The position numbers and the translations under genes were made by a program. From NCBI GenBank assembly GCA_031382215.1, contig JANMYQ010000235.1:1-64000 (forward strand): DNA of 64,000 nt, read 5' to 3'. Below are positions 25,536 through 33,435 of the stretch, piece after piece. The notes beneath the pieces were generated by a model. It had not been told where the DNA came from. It searched no databases and saw only the letters and a list, made by a program, of their open reading frames with translations. Each line of letters starts with the position of its first letter. Within the stretch, counting starts at the first letter, position 1. Source of the DNA: LGRD01 sp031382215 (lineage in GTDB: Bacteria > Pseudomonadota > Gammaproteobacteria > Burkholderiales > Burkholderiaceae_C).

Positions 25536-26768
25536 TCAATCGCCGCGCCGCGCCAGCACCTTGGCGTACACCTCGACCAGGCCTTCGACATGCGCCTGCA
25601 GGGTCGGCGGGTGGGCCCAGTAGTCGGCATGCGCGTTGCGGCTCAGCGCCGCGACGGTCGCGTCGTCCGCCATGCGGCGCAAGACCGCCACCAAGGAGGC
25701 TTCTTCAGCGTGGCGAAACCACAGGCCGTTGTGGCCATCGCGAATCACCTCGCGGGCGGCGGTCTTGTCGGCCACGATCACGGGCACGCCGTTGGCCAGC
25801 GCCTCCTGGACCACCAGCGGCTGCCCCTCGTACCAGAACGACGGAAACACCAGCGCGCGGCTGGCCCGAATTTCGGCCAGCACCTGGCTCGGCTGTAACC
25901 ACCCGGTCAACTCGACACCCGGCCAGCGCTCCGCGATGCGGGCCCTCACCGGCCCATCGCCGACGAAACGCGCCTGGACCCCCGCGGCGGCGGCCGCCGC
26001 GGCAAACAGGTCCGCGCCTTTCTCGGGCGACAGGCGGCCGACAAACAGAAACTTGCCATTCGCTTCGGCGCTGGCGCGCGGCGCCTTGTCCACCTGCAAG
26101 GGGTTGCGCACCGCGTGCCAGCGCGTCGTGGCGTGGAAGTACGGCGCCAGCACTTCGCGCGTGAGCTCGGAGATGAAGATCACCTCGCGAATGCCGCTCG
26201 GCATGCGCCCGGCCACCTGCGCAACGCCCTGGCGCGCGACCCGCCACAACTTCTGCGGATAACTTCTGACGTCGCAGTGGGTCGTGATGCAGTCCACGCC
26301 CATCGCACGCCGCGTGCAGATCTGGTTGCGCTGGTAGTCGAAGAACCCGCCGTTGGGGCACGCCGTGAAGAACTCGTGCAGGGTCGTCACACACGGCATG
26401 CGCAAGTCCTCGATCACCGGGAAGATGCTGGCCGACAAGCCCTTGGTCCAGCCGTGCACATGCACGACGGTCGAGCTCGGATCGCAGGTCTCCAGCAGCG
26501 CGCGCAGCGCCTGCGCCGCAGCCCGGTTCCACAGGCCACGCGCCGCGGCGGCAAGGCGCTGCGGGTCGCTCAGCAGGTCGGGGTTGCCCAGGCAGTGAAA
26601 GCGCACCCCGCTGCCTGCAAGCATTGGTGCGGCCGGGCCGACCGCGCAGAAGTAGTCGACGTCGAAGCCCGCGCGCTGCAGCCCCAGTGCCGAGGCGATG
26701 GCCACCTGGGCCGCGCCGCCGTTGATCGATCCGTAGTCGTAGACGACCACCACACGCTTCGGATTCAC
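25536..26768 (-). CDS. Glycosyltransferase family 4-type protein (paralogue 1)
   Basis: A 410-residue GT-B glycosyltransferase. The N-terminal domain opens RVVVVYDYGSINGGAAQVA; the C-terminal donor-binding domain has FVGRLSPEKGADLF and the EX7E-type region SFWYEGQPLVVQEALANGVPVIVAD. The GTG at 26768 overlaps the stop codon of the upstream paralogue (GTGA), so the pair is translationally coupled; the frame reading MCGGGSDN upstream overlaps too far. It probably adds a sugar to the exopolysaccharide repeat unit on the cytoplasmic side. Donor and linkage cannot be read from sequence. Confidence 0.85.
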   Translation of the reverse strand: MNPKRVVVVYDYGSINGGAAQVAIASALGLQRAGFDVDYFCAVGPAAPMLAGSGVRFHCLGNPDLLSDPQRLAAAARGLWNRAAAQALRALLETCDPSSTVVHVHGWTKGLSASIFPVIEDLRMPCVTTLHEFFTACPNGGFFDYQRNQICTRRAMGVDCITTHCDVRSYPQKLWRVARQGVAQVAGRMPSGIREVIFISELTREVLAPYFHATTRWHAVRNPLQVDKAPRASAEANGKFLFVGRLSPEKGADLFAAAAAAAGVQARFVGDGPVRARIAERWPGVELTGWLQPSQVLAEIRASRALVFPSFWYEGQPLVVQEALANGVPVIVADKTAAREVIRDGHNGLWFRHAEEASLVAVLRRMADDATVAALSRNAHADYWAHPPTLQAHVEGLVEVYAKVLARRGD

Positions 26769-27997
26769 GTTGTCACTCCCGCCGCCACACATTTCCGGTA
26801 GACGCCCTGCAAGGCCTGCACGTGGCGTTCGAGCGTGGGCGGGTCGGCCCAGTAGCGCTCGTAGGCCGCAGCACCCATGCGGGCAATGGCGGCGTCGTCT
26901 TTGGCCAGCTCGCCCAGGCGCGCGGCGAGATCGGCGACGTCATGGTGCGCGAACAGAACACCGTTCTCGCCAGCCACCACGCTCTCGCGCGCGGCCGTGC
27001 GGTCGGCCACGATCACCGGAACGCCGCAGGCCAGCGCCTCCTGCACCGACATGCCCAGCGTTTCGTACCAGAGCGACGGAAACACCAGCGCGCGCGCCGA
27101 GTGCATGGCGCGCTGCACACCGGCGGCGTCGAGCCAGCCGAGGAAGTTCAGCCCCGGATAGGCACTGCGAAGGGCGGGCAATTGCGGTCCGTCGCCGGCC
27201 ACGGCAGCACTCACACCGGCGCGTGCCGCGGCGGCCGCAAACAGTTCGGCACCCTTCTCCGTGCTGACCCGGCCGACGAAGAGGAAGTCGCGATTCGCTT
27301 GCGCGGCGACCCGCGGCGCCTGCGTCAGCGGGATCGGATTGCGCACCGCATGCCAGCGCGTCTCGGGCCGGAAATACGGCGCCAGCACGCTGCGCGACAA
27401 CTCGGAAATGAAGATGACCTCACGCACCTCCGCCGGCATGCCGGCCGCCACGCGCTGCAAGGCCGTGCGCGACGCGCGCCATAGTTTGTGGGCGTAGGTG
27501 CGCGTGTCGCAGTGCGTTGCCAGGCACGCCGCTCCGAGCGCCTTGCGGGTACAGATCTGATGCCGCTGGTAGTCGTAGAACCCCTGGTTCGGGCACGCCG
27601 AGCCGTACTCGTGCAAGGTCATCACCAGCGGGTGCGCGCTGCGCTGGCAGGCGCGCAGCACCGCTGCCGTCAAGGCACGTTGCCAGCTGTGTACATGGAT
27701 CACCGTGTTGCCGCGCGGCAAACCGGCCAGCACCTGTGCCGCCATGCGCGCGCAACGTGCGGCCCACAACCCCGACAGGATCAGGTCGGCGCCGCTCTTG
27801 TGTTTGAGATCCTGCACGTCACCCAGATGCACCGTGATGTTCGGATGGATCAGCGCGGCATCGACAGGTCCCAGACCAGCGATGTAGTGAACCTTCAAGC
27901 CGGCTTCGGCCAGACCGCGCGAACTGTCGATGGCCACCTTTTCCGCACCGCCCAAGGCACTGGCGTAGTCACAGACGACGACGACATTCAGGGGCAT
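26765..27997 (-). CDS. Glycosyltransferase family 4-type protein (paralogue 2)
   Basis: A 410-residue GT-B glycosyltransferase, the same length as its downstream neighbour and clearly its paralogue. Shared blocks include SACPNQGFYDYQRHQICTRK, a THCDxRxY segment, EVIFISELSRSVLAPYF and RWHAVRNP. The donor-site region reads FVGRVSTEKGAELF and SLWYETLGMSVQEALACGVPVIVAD. It starts MPLNVVVVCDYASALGGAEKVAI. The conserved Cys and Tyr-rich CPN-GF-DYQR insertion is unusual for family 4 and may be specific to this subgroup. Confidence 0.85.
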   Translation of the reverse strand: MPLNVVVVCDYASALGGAEKVAIDSSRGLAEAGLKVHYIAGLGPVDAALIHPNITVHLGDVQDLKHKSGADLILSGLWAARCARMAAQVLAGLPRGNTVIHVHSWQRALTAAVLRACQRSAHPLVMTLHEYGSACPNQGFYDYQRHQICTRKALGAACLATHCDTRTYAHKLWRASRTALQRVAAGMPAEVREVIFISELSRSVLAPYFRPETRWHAVRNPIPLTQAPRVAAQANRDFLFVGRVSTEKGAELFAAAAARAGVSAAVAGDGPQLPALRSAYPGLNFLGWLDAAGVQRAMHSARALVFPSLWYETLGMSVQEALACGVPVIVADRTAARESVVAGENGVLFAHHDVADLAARLGELAKDDAAIARMGAAAYERYWADPPTLERHVQALQGVYRKCVAAGVTT

Positions 27998-28108
27998 CGA
28001 AGGCCCCCGTGGCGCGGGCGCGGTTCGATGCGTGTTTCGATGCGTGGGGCGGGGTTCGCAAGAGGTGTCATCTTCAAGAGTCCGTTGTCGTGCAGCGACT
28101 CAAAGCAA

Positions 28109-28129
28109 CATTCATGCGAGTCGTGAATG
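28109..28129. promoter_or_regulatory. Inverted repeat in the divergent glycosyltransferase/flippase region
   Basis: CATTCA and TGAATG flank nine bases within the 268-bp region between the two divergent exopolysaccharide units. The perfect arms and central position suit an operator or activator site. No clear -35/-10 pair was recognised. The rest of the gap shows nothing else. Confidence 0.3.
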
Positions 28130-28265
28130 GCCAAGGGCTGGCGCGTGAAATTGGCACGAACAAGAGGGCCGCTCCAACAGCGCCGTGATCCTGCTGTGGA
28201 GCCCACCCCCTAGAACGCCGTTGCACGCGCCCGTTTGGCCCGCTTCTTGCGAACGTTCCTTCGCA

Positions 28266-29507
28266 ATGGCCATCGCGTCGCTGCGGCGAAACACCCTTCA
28301 CATGCTGAGCGCGCACTTCTGCTCGGCGCTTTTGCAGGGCTTGCAGTTCGTGCTGATCGCGCGCGCGTTGGGCGCGCACGACTTCGGCCGCATGGCCGGT
28401 GTGCTGGCCATCACCTCGGCGCTGGGGCCGCTTTCCGGGCTCGGTGCCGGCAACGTGCTGATGATGCGCGTGGCTCGCAACGAGGCGCCCGCGGTGCTGT
28501 ACCTGGGCAACGCGTTGATGGTGGCGTTGGTGTCGGGAACGCTGCTGATCGGGCTGGCAGCGCTGGCAGGCCCGGCCTTCTTGCGTGACGCCACGGTGTT
28601 GCCGCTGATCCTGCTGCTCGGCGCATCGGAACTGCTGACCGCCAAGTTCATCGAGATTGCGGCGCACGTCTTCTACGGCCTCGATCAACATGCTTTCTCG
28701 GGCGCCTTCTACACGGTTCAGGCGGGCGTGCGGCTGTGCGCCGCGCTGCTGTTCTACTTCGCGCTGTCGGAGCACGGCGTCATGCTCTGGGCCTGGATGC
28801 ATCTGGGCTCCGGCATGCTCGCCGCGTTGATCGTGGTACTCGTCACCGTGGCCCAGGTCGGGCGGCCGACCTTCGACGTGCGGCTGGCCCTGCGCGAGTT
28901 GAAGGTGGGGGTGCACTTTGCGATCGGCTCGTCGGCCAGCAGCATCTACACCGACATCGACAAGGCGGTGCTGGCGCGCTACGAGTCACCGGAGATCAAC
29001 GGCCAATACACCGCTGCCTACCGCTTGATCTTCATGGCCTACGCGCCCGTCATGGCGGTGCTGATGGCGACCCAGGGTGTGTTCTTTCGCGCCGGCGGGA
29101 AAGACGGTCTGTCGGCGACGATGAAGCTGGCGCTGCGGGTGGCCTGGCTCGGCTGCGCCTACTGCCTGGCCCTGGCCACATTGCTCTACCTCGGCGCGCC
29201 GCTGGTGGCCTGGGCGCTCGGCCCGCAGTACGTGCCGTCGGTCGATATCCTGCGCGCCCTCGCCTTGTTGCCGCTGGCGCTGATGGCGCAGAGCGTGTTT
29301 TCGGAAGCACTGACCGGCGCCGACCGGCAACGCGCGCGCAGCATTGCGCAGGTGGCGGTGGCTCTCCTGTGCTTCGCGCTCAACATGGCGCTGATCCCGG
29401 CGATGGGCTGGCACGGCGCCGTCATCGCGACCTACACCTGCCAGGTCCTGCTGGCGGTCATCGTGGTCTGGATCATCTGGCGTTCGGTGCGGGTCGAGGC
29501 TCGATAG
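28266..29507 (+). CDS. Polysaccharide flippase (Wzx/MOP superfamily)
   Basis: A 413-residue integral membrane protein with about 12 hydrophobic segments, of the MATE/MOP flippase group that turns lipid-linked repeat units across the inner membrane. Family-type stretches are FVLIARALGAHDFGRMAGVLAI near the start and SSASSIYTDIDKAVLARYESPEINGQYTAAYRLIFM in the middle. The ATG at 28266 begins MAIASLRRNTLHMLSAHF; the frame is open further upstream but without a better start. The polymerase gene follows after 9 bp. Confidence 0.85.
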   Translation: MAIASLRRNTLHMLSAHFCSALLQGLQFVLIARALGAHDFGRMAGVLAITSALGPLSGLGAGNVLMMRVARNEAPAVLYLGNALMVALVSGTLLIGLAALAGPAFLRDATVLPLILLLGASELLTAKFIEIAAHVFYGLDQHAFSGAFYTVQAGVRLCAALLFYFALSEHGVMLWAWMHLGSGMLAALIVVLVTVAQVGRPTFDVRLALRELKVGVHFAIGSSASSIYTDIDKAVLARYESPEINGQYTAAYRLIFMAYAPVMAVLMATQGVFFRAGGKDGLSATMKLALRVAWLGCAYCLALATLLYLGAPLVAWALGPQYVPSVDILRALALLPLALMAQSVFSEALTGADRQRARSIAQVAVALLCFALNMALIPAMGWHGAVIATYTCQVLLAVIVVWIIWRSVRVEAR

Positions 29508-29516
29508 GCACGCACC

Positions 29517-30887
29517 ATGCTGAAAGCCGTGCAAGCTCATCGTGAAACGCCCGGCCGCGCGAAGCTTCTTGATGCTGCGCGCGTTGCGGGCGGTTTGGGT
29601 GCTTCCGGCGCTGCCGGCGCGTCAACCGCGCAAGCCGATCGCGCGATCGTCTGGGTCTGGGCGCTGTGGCTGACGAGCTTTCTCCTCGAAGGCCCGCTGC
29701 GCGGCGCGCTGGCACAACTCGGCGCGTCCAACCTGCTCTACGCGCGCGACCTGGTCCCGCTGGCCGGCATCGCGCTGGCCTTTGCCGTGCCCTTGGTCAA
29801 CCGGCGCGCGCTGCCGCCCGGCCTGGTGCTGATCACCTGGCTGCTGGCGGTGCATCTGTGCGTCGGGCTGTTGCTCGGCGGCACGCTGTTTCAGCGCCTG
29901 TTCGGGCTCAAGATGTTCGTGCCGCTGCTGTTCGGCGTGGCCATCTTTCCGAGCATTCGCAATCAGTTCGCACTCCTGATGCGGATCATGGTGGTCTTCT
30001 TCGGGGTCAGCGTGGCGGGTGTGCTGATCAACCACGCGGTCGGCGCCATGCCGTGGGAAGGGCTCAGCTACGACACCGCATTCGGCTCGATGCAGACGAC
30101 CAAGCAGTGGTGGATCCCCGGCGGCGTGAGCCGCCTGCCGGGCTTCACCCGTGCGTCGTTCGACGCGGCCATGATCATCGGGGTCACCGGCGCCATGCTG
30201 CTGGCGCAGGCCCGCCCCCGGTGGTTGCGCGCGTTGATCTTCGCTGCCGGCGCCGCGACGATCGTGCTGACCACCAGCAAAGGCATGGTGATCGCGTTTG
30301 CGGTCGCGGCATGCTGGCTGGTGCTCGCGAACCGGTCGATGGCGAGCCTGACGGTCGGCAAGGCCATCGTGGCCTGCCTGCTGTTGCTGACCTGCGGGGT
30401 GCCCACGCTCTTCATGATCGTCAGCGTGTCCGAGAACACGAACGACGTTCCCGACATGCTGATGTCTCTGTGGGACCGCTTCTCGTGGATGTGGCCGGAA
30501 GCCTATGCCTTGCTGCCGGACGGCTTCGGCGCGCTCACCGGTACCGGTCTGGGCGGCATCGGCACGGCACTCGCACACGCGCCGGAAGGCACCGCGTGGA
30601 ATGCGGCCGACAGCATCTTCGTCTACTACTTCGTCACGTTCGGCGTGCTGGGCATCGTCTATGTGGCGTTCCCGCTGCTGGCTTTATTCGGAACCGATGC
30701 CGATGCCCAGGCCGATGCCAACACCGAAACCGACCCGCAGGCCTTTGTCTGGGCCGCCGTCCTGGTCATCGCCTACGGATACGGCCTGTCGATCAACATG
30801 GTCGAACAACCCGTGTTCGCCACGGTGTTCGGGCTGCTGTATGCCCGGGCGTTCGCGCGCCGGCCGTGGCGCGGAGGATCGAGATGA
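29517..30887 (+). CDS. O-antigen ligase/polymerase-like membrane protein (Wzy-type)
   Basis: A 456-residue protein with 10-12 predicted membrane spans and a long periplasmic loop (about 180-220, GAMPWEGLSYDTAFGSMQ onward), the layout of Wzy polymerases and WaaL-type ligases. PGFTRASFDAAMIIGV and a GTGLGGIGTAL segment near residue 345 are of the family type. It would join repeat units in the periplasm. Its TGA overlaps the ATG of the next gene (ATGA). Sequence identity among polymerases is low, so the call rests on topology and context. Confidence 0.75.
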   Translation: MLKAVQAHRETPGRAKLLDAARVAGGLGASGAAGASTAQADRAIVWVWALWLTSFLLEGPLRGALAQLGASNLLYARDLVPLAGIALAFAVPLVNRRALPPGLVLITWLLAVHLCVGLLLGGTLFQRLFGLKMFVPLLFGVAIFPSIRNQFALLMRIMVVFFGVSVAGVLINHAVGAMPWEGLSYDTAFGSMQTTKQWWIPGGVSRLPGFTRASFDAAMIIGVTGAMLLAQARPRWLRALIFAAGAATIVLTTSKGMVIAFAVAACWLVLANRSMASLTVGKAIVACLLLLTCGVPTLFMIVSVSENTNDVPDMLMSLWDRFSWMWPEAYALLPDGFGALTGTGLGGIGTALAHAPEGTAWNAADSIFVYYFVTFGVLGIVYVAFPLLALFGTDADAQADANTETDPQAFVWAAVLVIAYGYGLSINMVEQPVFATVFGLLYARAFARRPWRGGSR

Positions 30888-32251
30888 TCCGTGGGCTCCG
30901 GCGGTTCGTGCTTCGAGGGCTGTTGGTCCTAGCGTGCTGCGGCGCGCCGTGGACGGCGGCCCTTGCGGCCGAGAAGATGATTCTCGGTGTGCAGACCCAC
31001 TTTGCGTATGACCGCACGGTCGATGCCGGGCGGGTGATCGAATGGGTGAAGGCGGCGCGCATTGACTCCACCCGCGACGAGATGTACTGGATCCAGCTCG
31101 AAGACGAGCGGCCCGGCCTGCGCCTGCAAGACGGCGCCGACGTGGTCTGGCGCGTCTGGTCGCGCGAGCTGCCCCACACGGCGCCGCTGATGTTGCTCGG
31201 TTACGGCAATCCCAAGCACGACGCCGGCGGGCAGCCACGCTCCGATCAAGCCGTCGCCGCGTATGCCGACTATGTGCGCTGGGTGGTCGGTCAAACGCGC
31301 TCGCGGGTCGGCCTGGTCGAGGTCTGGAACGAATGGAACCTCAAGGCCGGGGCCAAACCAGAGGGCGGCGCCCAGGGCGAAGCGCGCGACTACGTGCGCC
31401 TGGCGGCGGCAGCGAGCAAAGCAGTCAAGGCCGTCGCCCCGGAAGTGCTCGTGCTGGTGGGCGGAACCAGCGAAGACTTTCCCGATTGGCGCTGGATGCG
31501 CGAGGCCCTGGCCCTGGGCGTGCTCGACGGCGCCGACGGTGTTTCGGTGCATGCCTACAACGCGTGCGACCGCGCCAACGTGGGTGCCGACGAAGTGATG
31601 CGTCGCCTGGACAAGCTCCAGAGCCTGCTCACCCGCCAGGCCCGGCGCGCCGTGCCGATCTACATGACCGAGACCGGTTGGCCCACGCACACCGGCGCCT
31701 GCCAGGTCAGCGAGGAGGACGCCGGCCTGTACACCTTGAGGCTGCTGCTCGAAGCCGCCCAGCGCCCCTGGCTGCGGGGCGTGTGGTTCTACGAGGCGAT
31801 CGACAGCGGCACCGACGCGACGAACCGCGAGCATCGTTTCGGCCTGCTGCGCCGCGACGGCAGCGAACGCCCTTCCGGCTGCATGGTGCGCGAGTTCGGC
31901 GCGACGATCGCGGGCCGGCCGGTCCAGGTGGTTCGGCAAGGCTCGGTCACGGCCGCGGTGTTCCAGGACGCCGGCCGGTCGCTGGTGTTTGCGTGGGGAC
32001 ATGAACGTGATCGCCCGCTGCGGGTGCGTATGCAGCTTCGCCTGCAGGCCGGCGCCGGCACGGCAGCGCCTTTGCCTGCCGCACCCGCTGCACCCGCCGC
32101 ACCCGCCGCATTCACACGCTGTGGCGTCGAGACCGGCGCAACGAAGCTCATGGGTGCGCAGCTCGAGCTGAGTGCCGCGCTGCACAGCGCGCGCCCCGTG
32201 ATGTTCACGCTGCCGGCGCCCGCCTCTATCGAAACGCTTCAGATGGATTGA
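30884..32251 (+). CDS. Secreted clan GH-A glycoside hydrolase (PslG/GH39-like)
   Basis: A 455-residue protein with an N-terminal signal peptide (positive start MIRGLRRFVLRG, hydrophobic core, cleavage near ALAA-EK). The catalytic (beta/alpha)8 domain shows the acid/base Glu150 in VEVWNEWN and the likely nucleophile Glu263 in YMTETGWPTHTG. A C-terminal beta region with a low-complexity PAAPAAPAAPAA linker follows. Hydrolases like this in polysaccharide loci trim or release the polymer in the periplasm. GGAGG precedes the start, which overlaps the polymerase stop codon. Confidence 0.8.
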   Translation: MIRGLRRFVLRGLLVLACCGAPWTAALAAEKMILGVQTHFAYDRTVDAGRVIEWVKAARIDSTRDEMYWIQLEDERPGLRLQDGADVVWRVWSRELPHTAPLMLLGYGNPKHDAGGQPRSDQAVAAYADYVRWVVGQTRSRVGLVEVWNEWNLKAGAKPEGGAQGEARDYVRLAAAASKAVKAVAPEVLVLVGGTSEDFPDWRWMREALALGVLDGADGVSVHAYNACDRANVGADEVMRRLDKLQSLLTRQARRAVPIYMTETGWPTHTGACQVSEEDAGLYTLRLLLEAAQRPWLRGVWFYEAIDSGTDATNREHRFGLLRRDGSERPSGCMVREFGATIAGRPVQVVRQGSVTAAVFQDAGRSLVFAWGHERDRPLRVRMQLRLQAGAGTAAPLPAAPAAPAAPAAFTRCGVETGATKLMGAQLELSAALHSARPVMFTLPAPASIETLQMD

Positions 32252-32259
32252 CCCACTCG

Positions 32260-33435
32260 ATGAGCACACACCTCAAGATCCTGCATGTCGCCGAGACCGC
32301 CAAGGGCGGCGTCGGCAGCTACATCGACGACGTGGCCTCGCTGCAGATCGCCAGGCACGGTGAAAGCACGGTTCGGGTGGTGATTCCCGACGCCCACGCC
32401 GCGCAGCTGCAGCGCACTCCGCACACGGCGCAGCGCCGCTTCCCTGCGGCCGGCAGCCGCGCCACCAACACGCTGCGCATGGCCCGCCTCGCGTGGGCGC
32501 AGGTGCAAGCGTGGCAACCCGACGTGGTTCACTTGCACTCCACCTTTGCCGGGTTCGCGCTGCGGCCCTGGCTGGCCCTGCGTTCGCCGCGCACCCGGGT
32601 GATCTACTGCGCGCATGGCTGGGCGTTCGACCGCGAAGGCCACGCCAGCGCGAATCGGGTGATCCGGTGGATCGAACGGATCTGGTCCGGCTGGTGCGAC
32701 GCGGTCGTGTGCGTCTCGCCGCACGAGTTGCGCGCGGCCGAGCAGATCGGCATCCCCCGCTCGCGTCTGGCCTTGGTCAACAACGGCATTCGCGACACGG
32801 AGCCGGCCGCCAACGCCGACCTAGCGGCCGACGCTGTCGAGGCCGAGCAAGCCCGCGCCGCCTGGCCCAGCGGCGTGCGGCGCGTGCTGTTCGTCGGCCG
32901 CCTCGACCGGCAAAAGGGCGTCGAAATCCTGTTCGATGCCCTCACCAGACTGCAGGGCAAGGCATTTGCCGTGATCGTCGGAACGTCGGTGGTCGCCGGC
33001 AGTGGCCAGGCAAACCTGCCGGCCAACGTGCGGATTGCCGGCTGGCTGCGGCGGGACCAGATTGCGGCCTACTACGCCGCCGCGGAGGTGGTCGTCATTT
33101 CATCGCGCTGGGAGGCGTTTTCGCTGGTGGCCGTCGAGGCCATGCGCGCCGGCAAGGCGGTGGTGGCCACGGCCGTCGGTGGCCTGCGCGACGTGGTCGC
33201 CGACCAGGTCACCGGCCTGCTGGTCACGCCTGGAGACGCCGCAGCGCTGGCCGAAGCCGTCGCCAGCCTGGACAGCGACGCCCTGGCACGGATGGGCCGC
33301 GCCGGCCGGGAGCGCTACGAGCGCCACTTCCGCATCGAACGGGTTGTCGACGAACTCGATACGCTCTACCGCGATACCTGCGTCGCGCGCGCGCCTTCTG
33401 CCGCTGTCGGGAGCGCGCGCGTCTCGGATGGTTGA
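32260..33435 (+). CDS. Glycosyltransferase family 4
   Basis: A 391-residue GT-B glycosyltransferase: LKILHVAETAKGGVGSYIDDV at the N terminus, FVGRLDRQKGVEILFDAL in the linker to the donor domain, and SSRWEAFSLVAVEAMRAGKAVVATAVGGLRDVV carrying the EX7E-type motif. The ATG at 32260 (MSTHLKIL) was preferred to an in-frame TTG at 32248 that overlaps the hydrolase stop. It closes the plus-strand exopolysaccharide unit. Its last 70 bp overlap the 3' end of the convergent NRPS gene. Confidence 0.88.
   Translation: MSTHLKILHVAETAKGGVGSYIDDVASLQIARHGESTVRVVIPDAHAAQLQRTPHTAQRRFPAAGSRATNTLRMARLAWAQVQAWQPDVVHLHSTFAGFALRPWLALRSPRTRVIYCAHGWAFDREGHASANRVIRWIERIWSGWCDAVVCVSPHELRAAEQIGIPRSRLALVNNGIRDTEPAANADLAADAVEAEQARAAWPSGVRRVLFVGRLDRQKGVEILFDALTRLQGKAFAVIVGTSVVAGSGQANLPANVRIAGWLRRDQIAAYYAAAEVVVISSRWEAFSLVAVEAMRAGKAVVATAVGGLRDVVADQVTGLLVTPGDAAALAEAVASLDSDALARMGRAGRERYERHFRIERVVDELDTLYRDTCVARAPSAAVGSARVSDG

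Noticed and set aside
29666..30883. A long plus-strand frame running through the polymerase gene into the hydrolase gene
   Set aside because: The upstream part is Arg/Ala/Pro-rich shadow; the hydrolase begins with its own ribosome-binding site and signal peptide at 30884.
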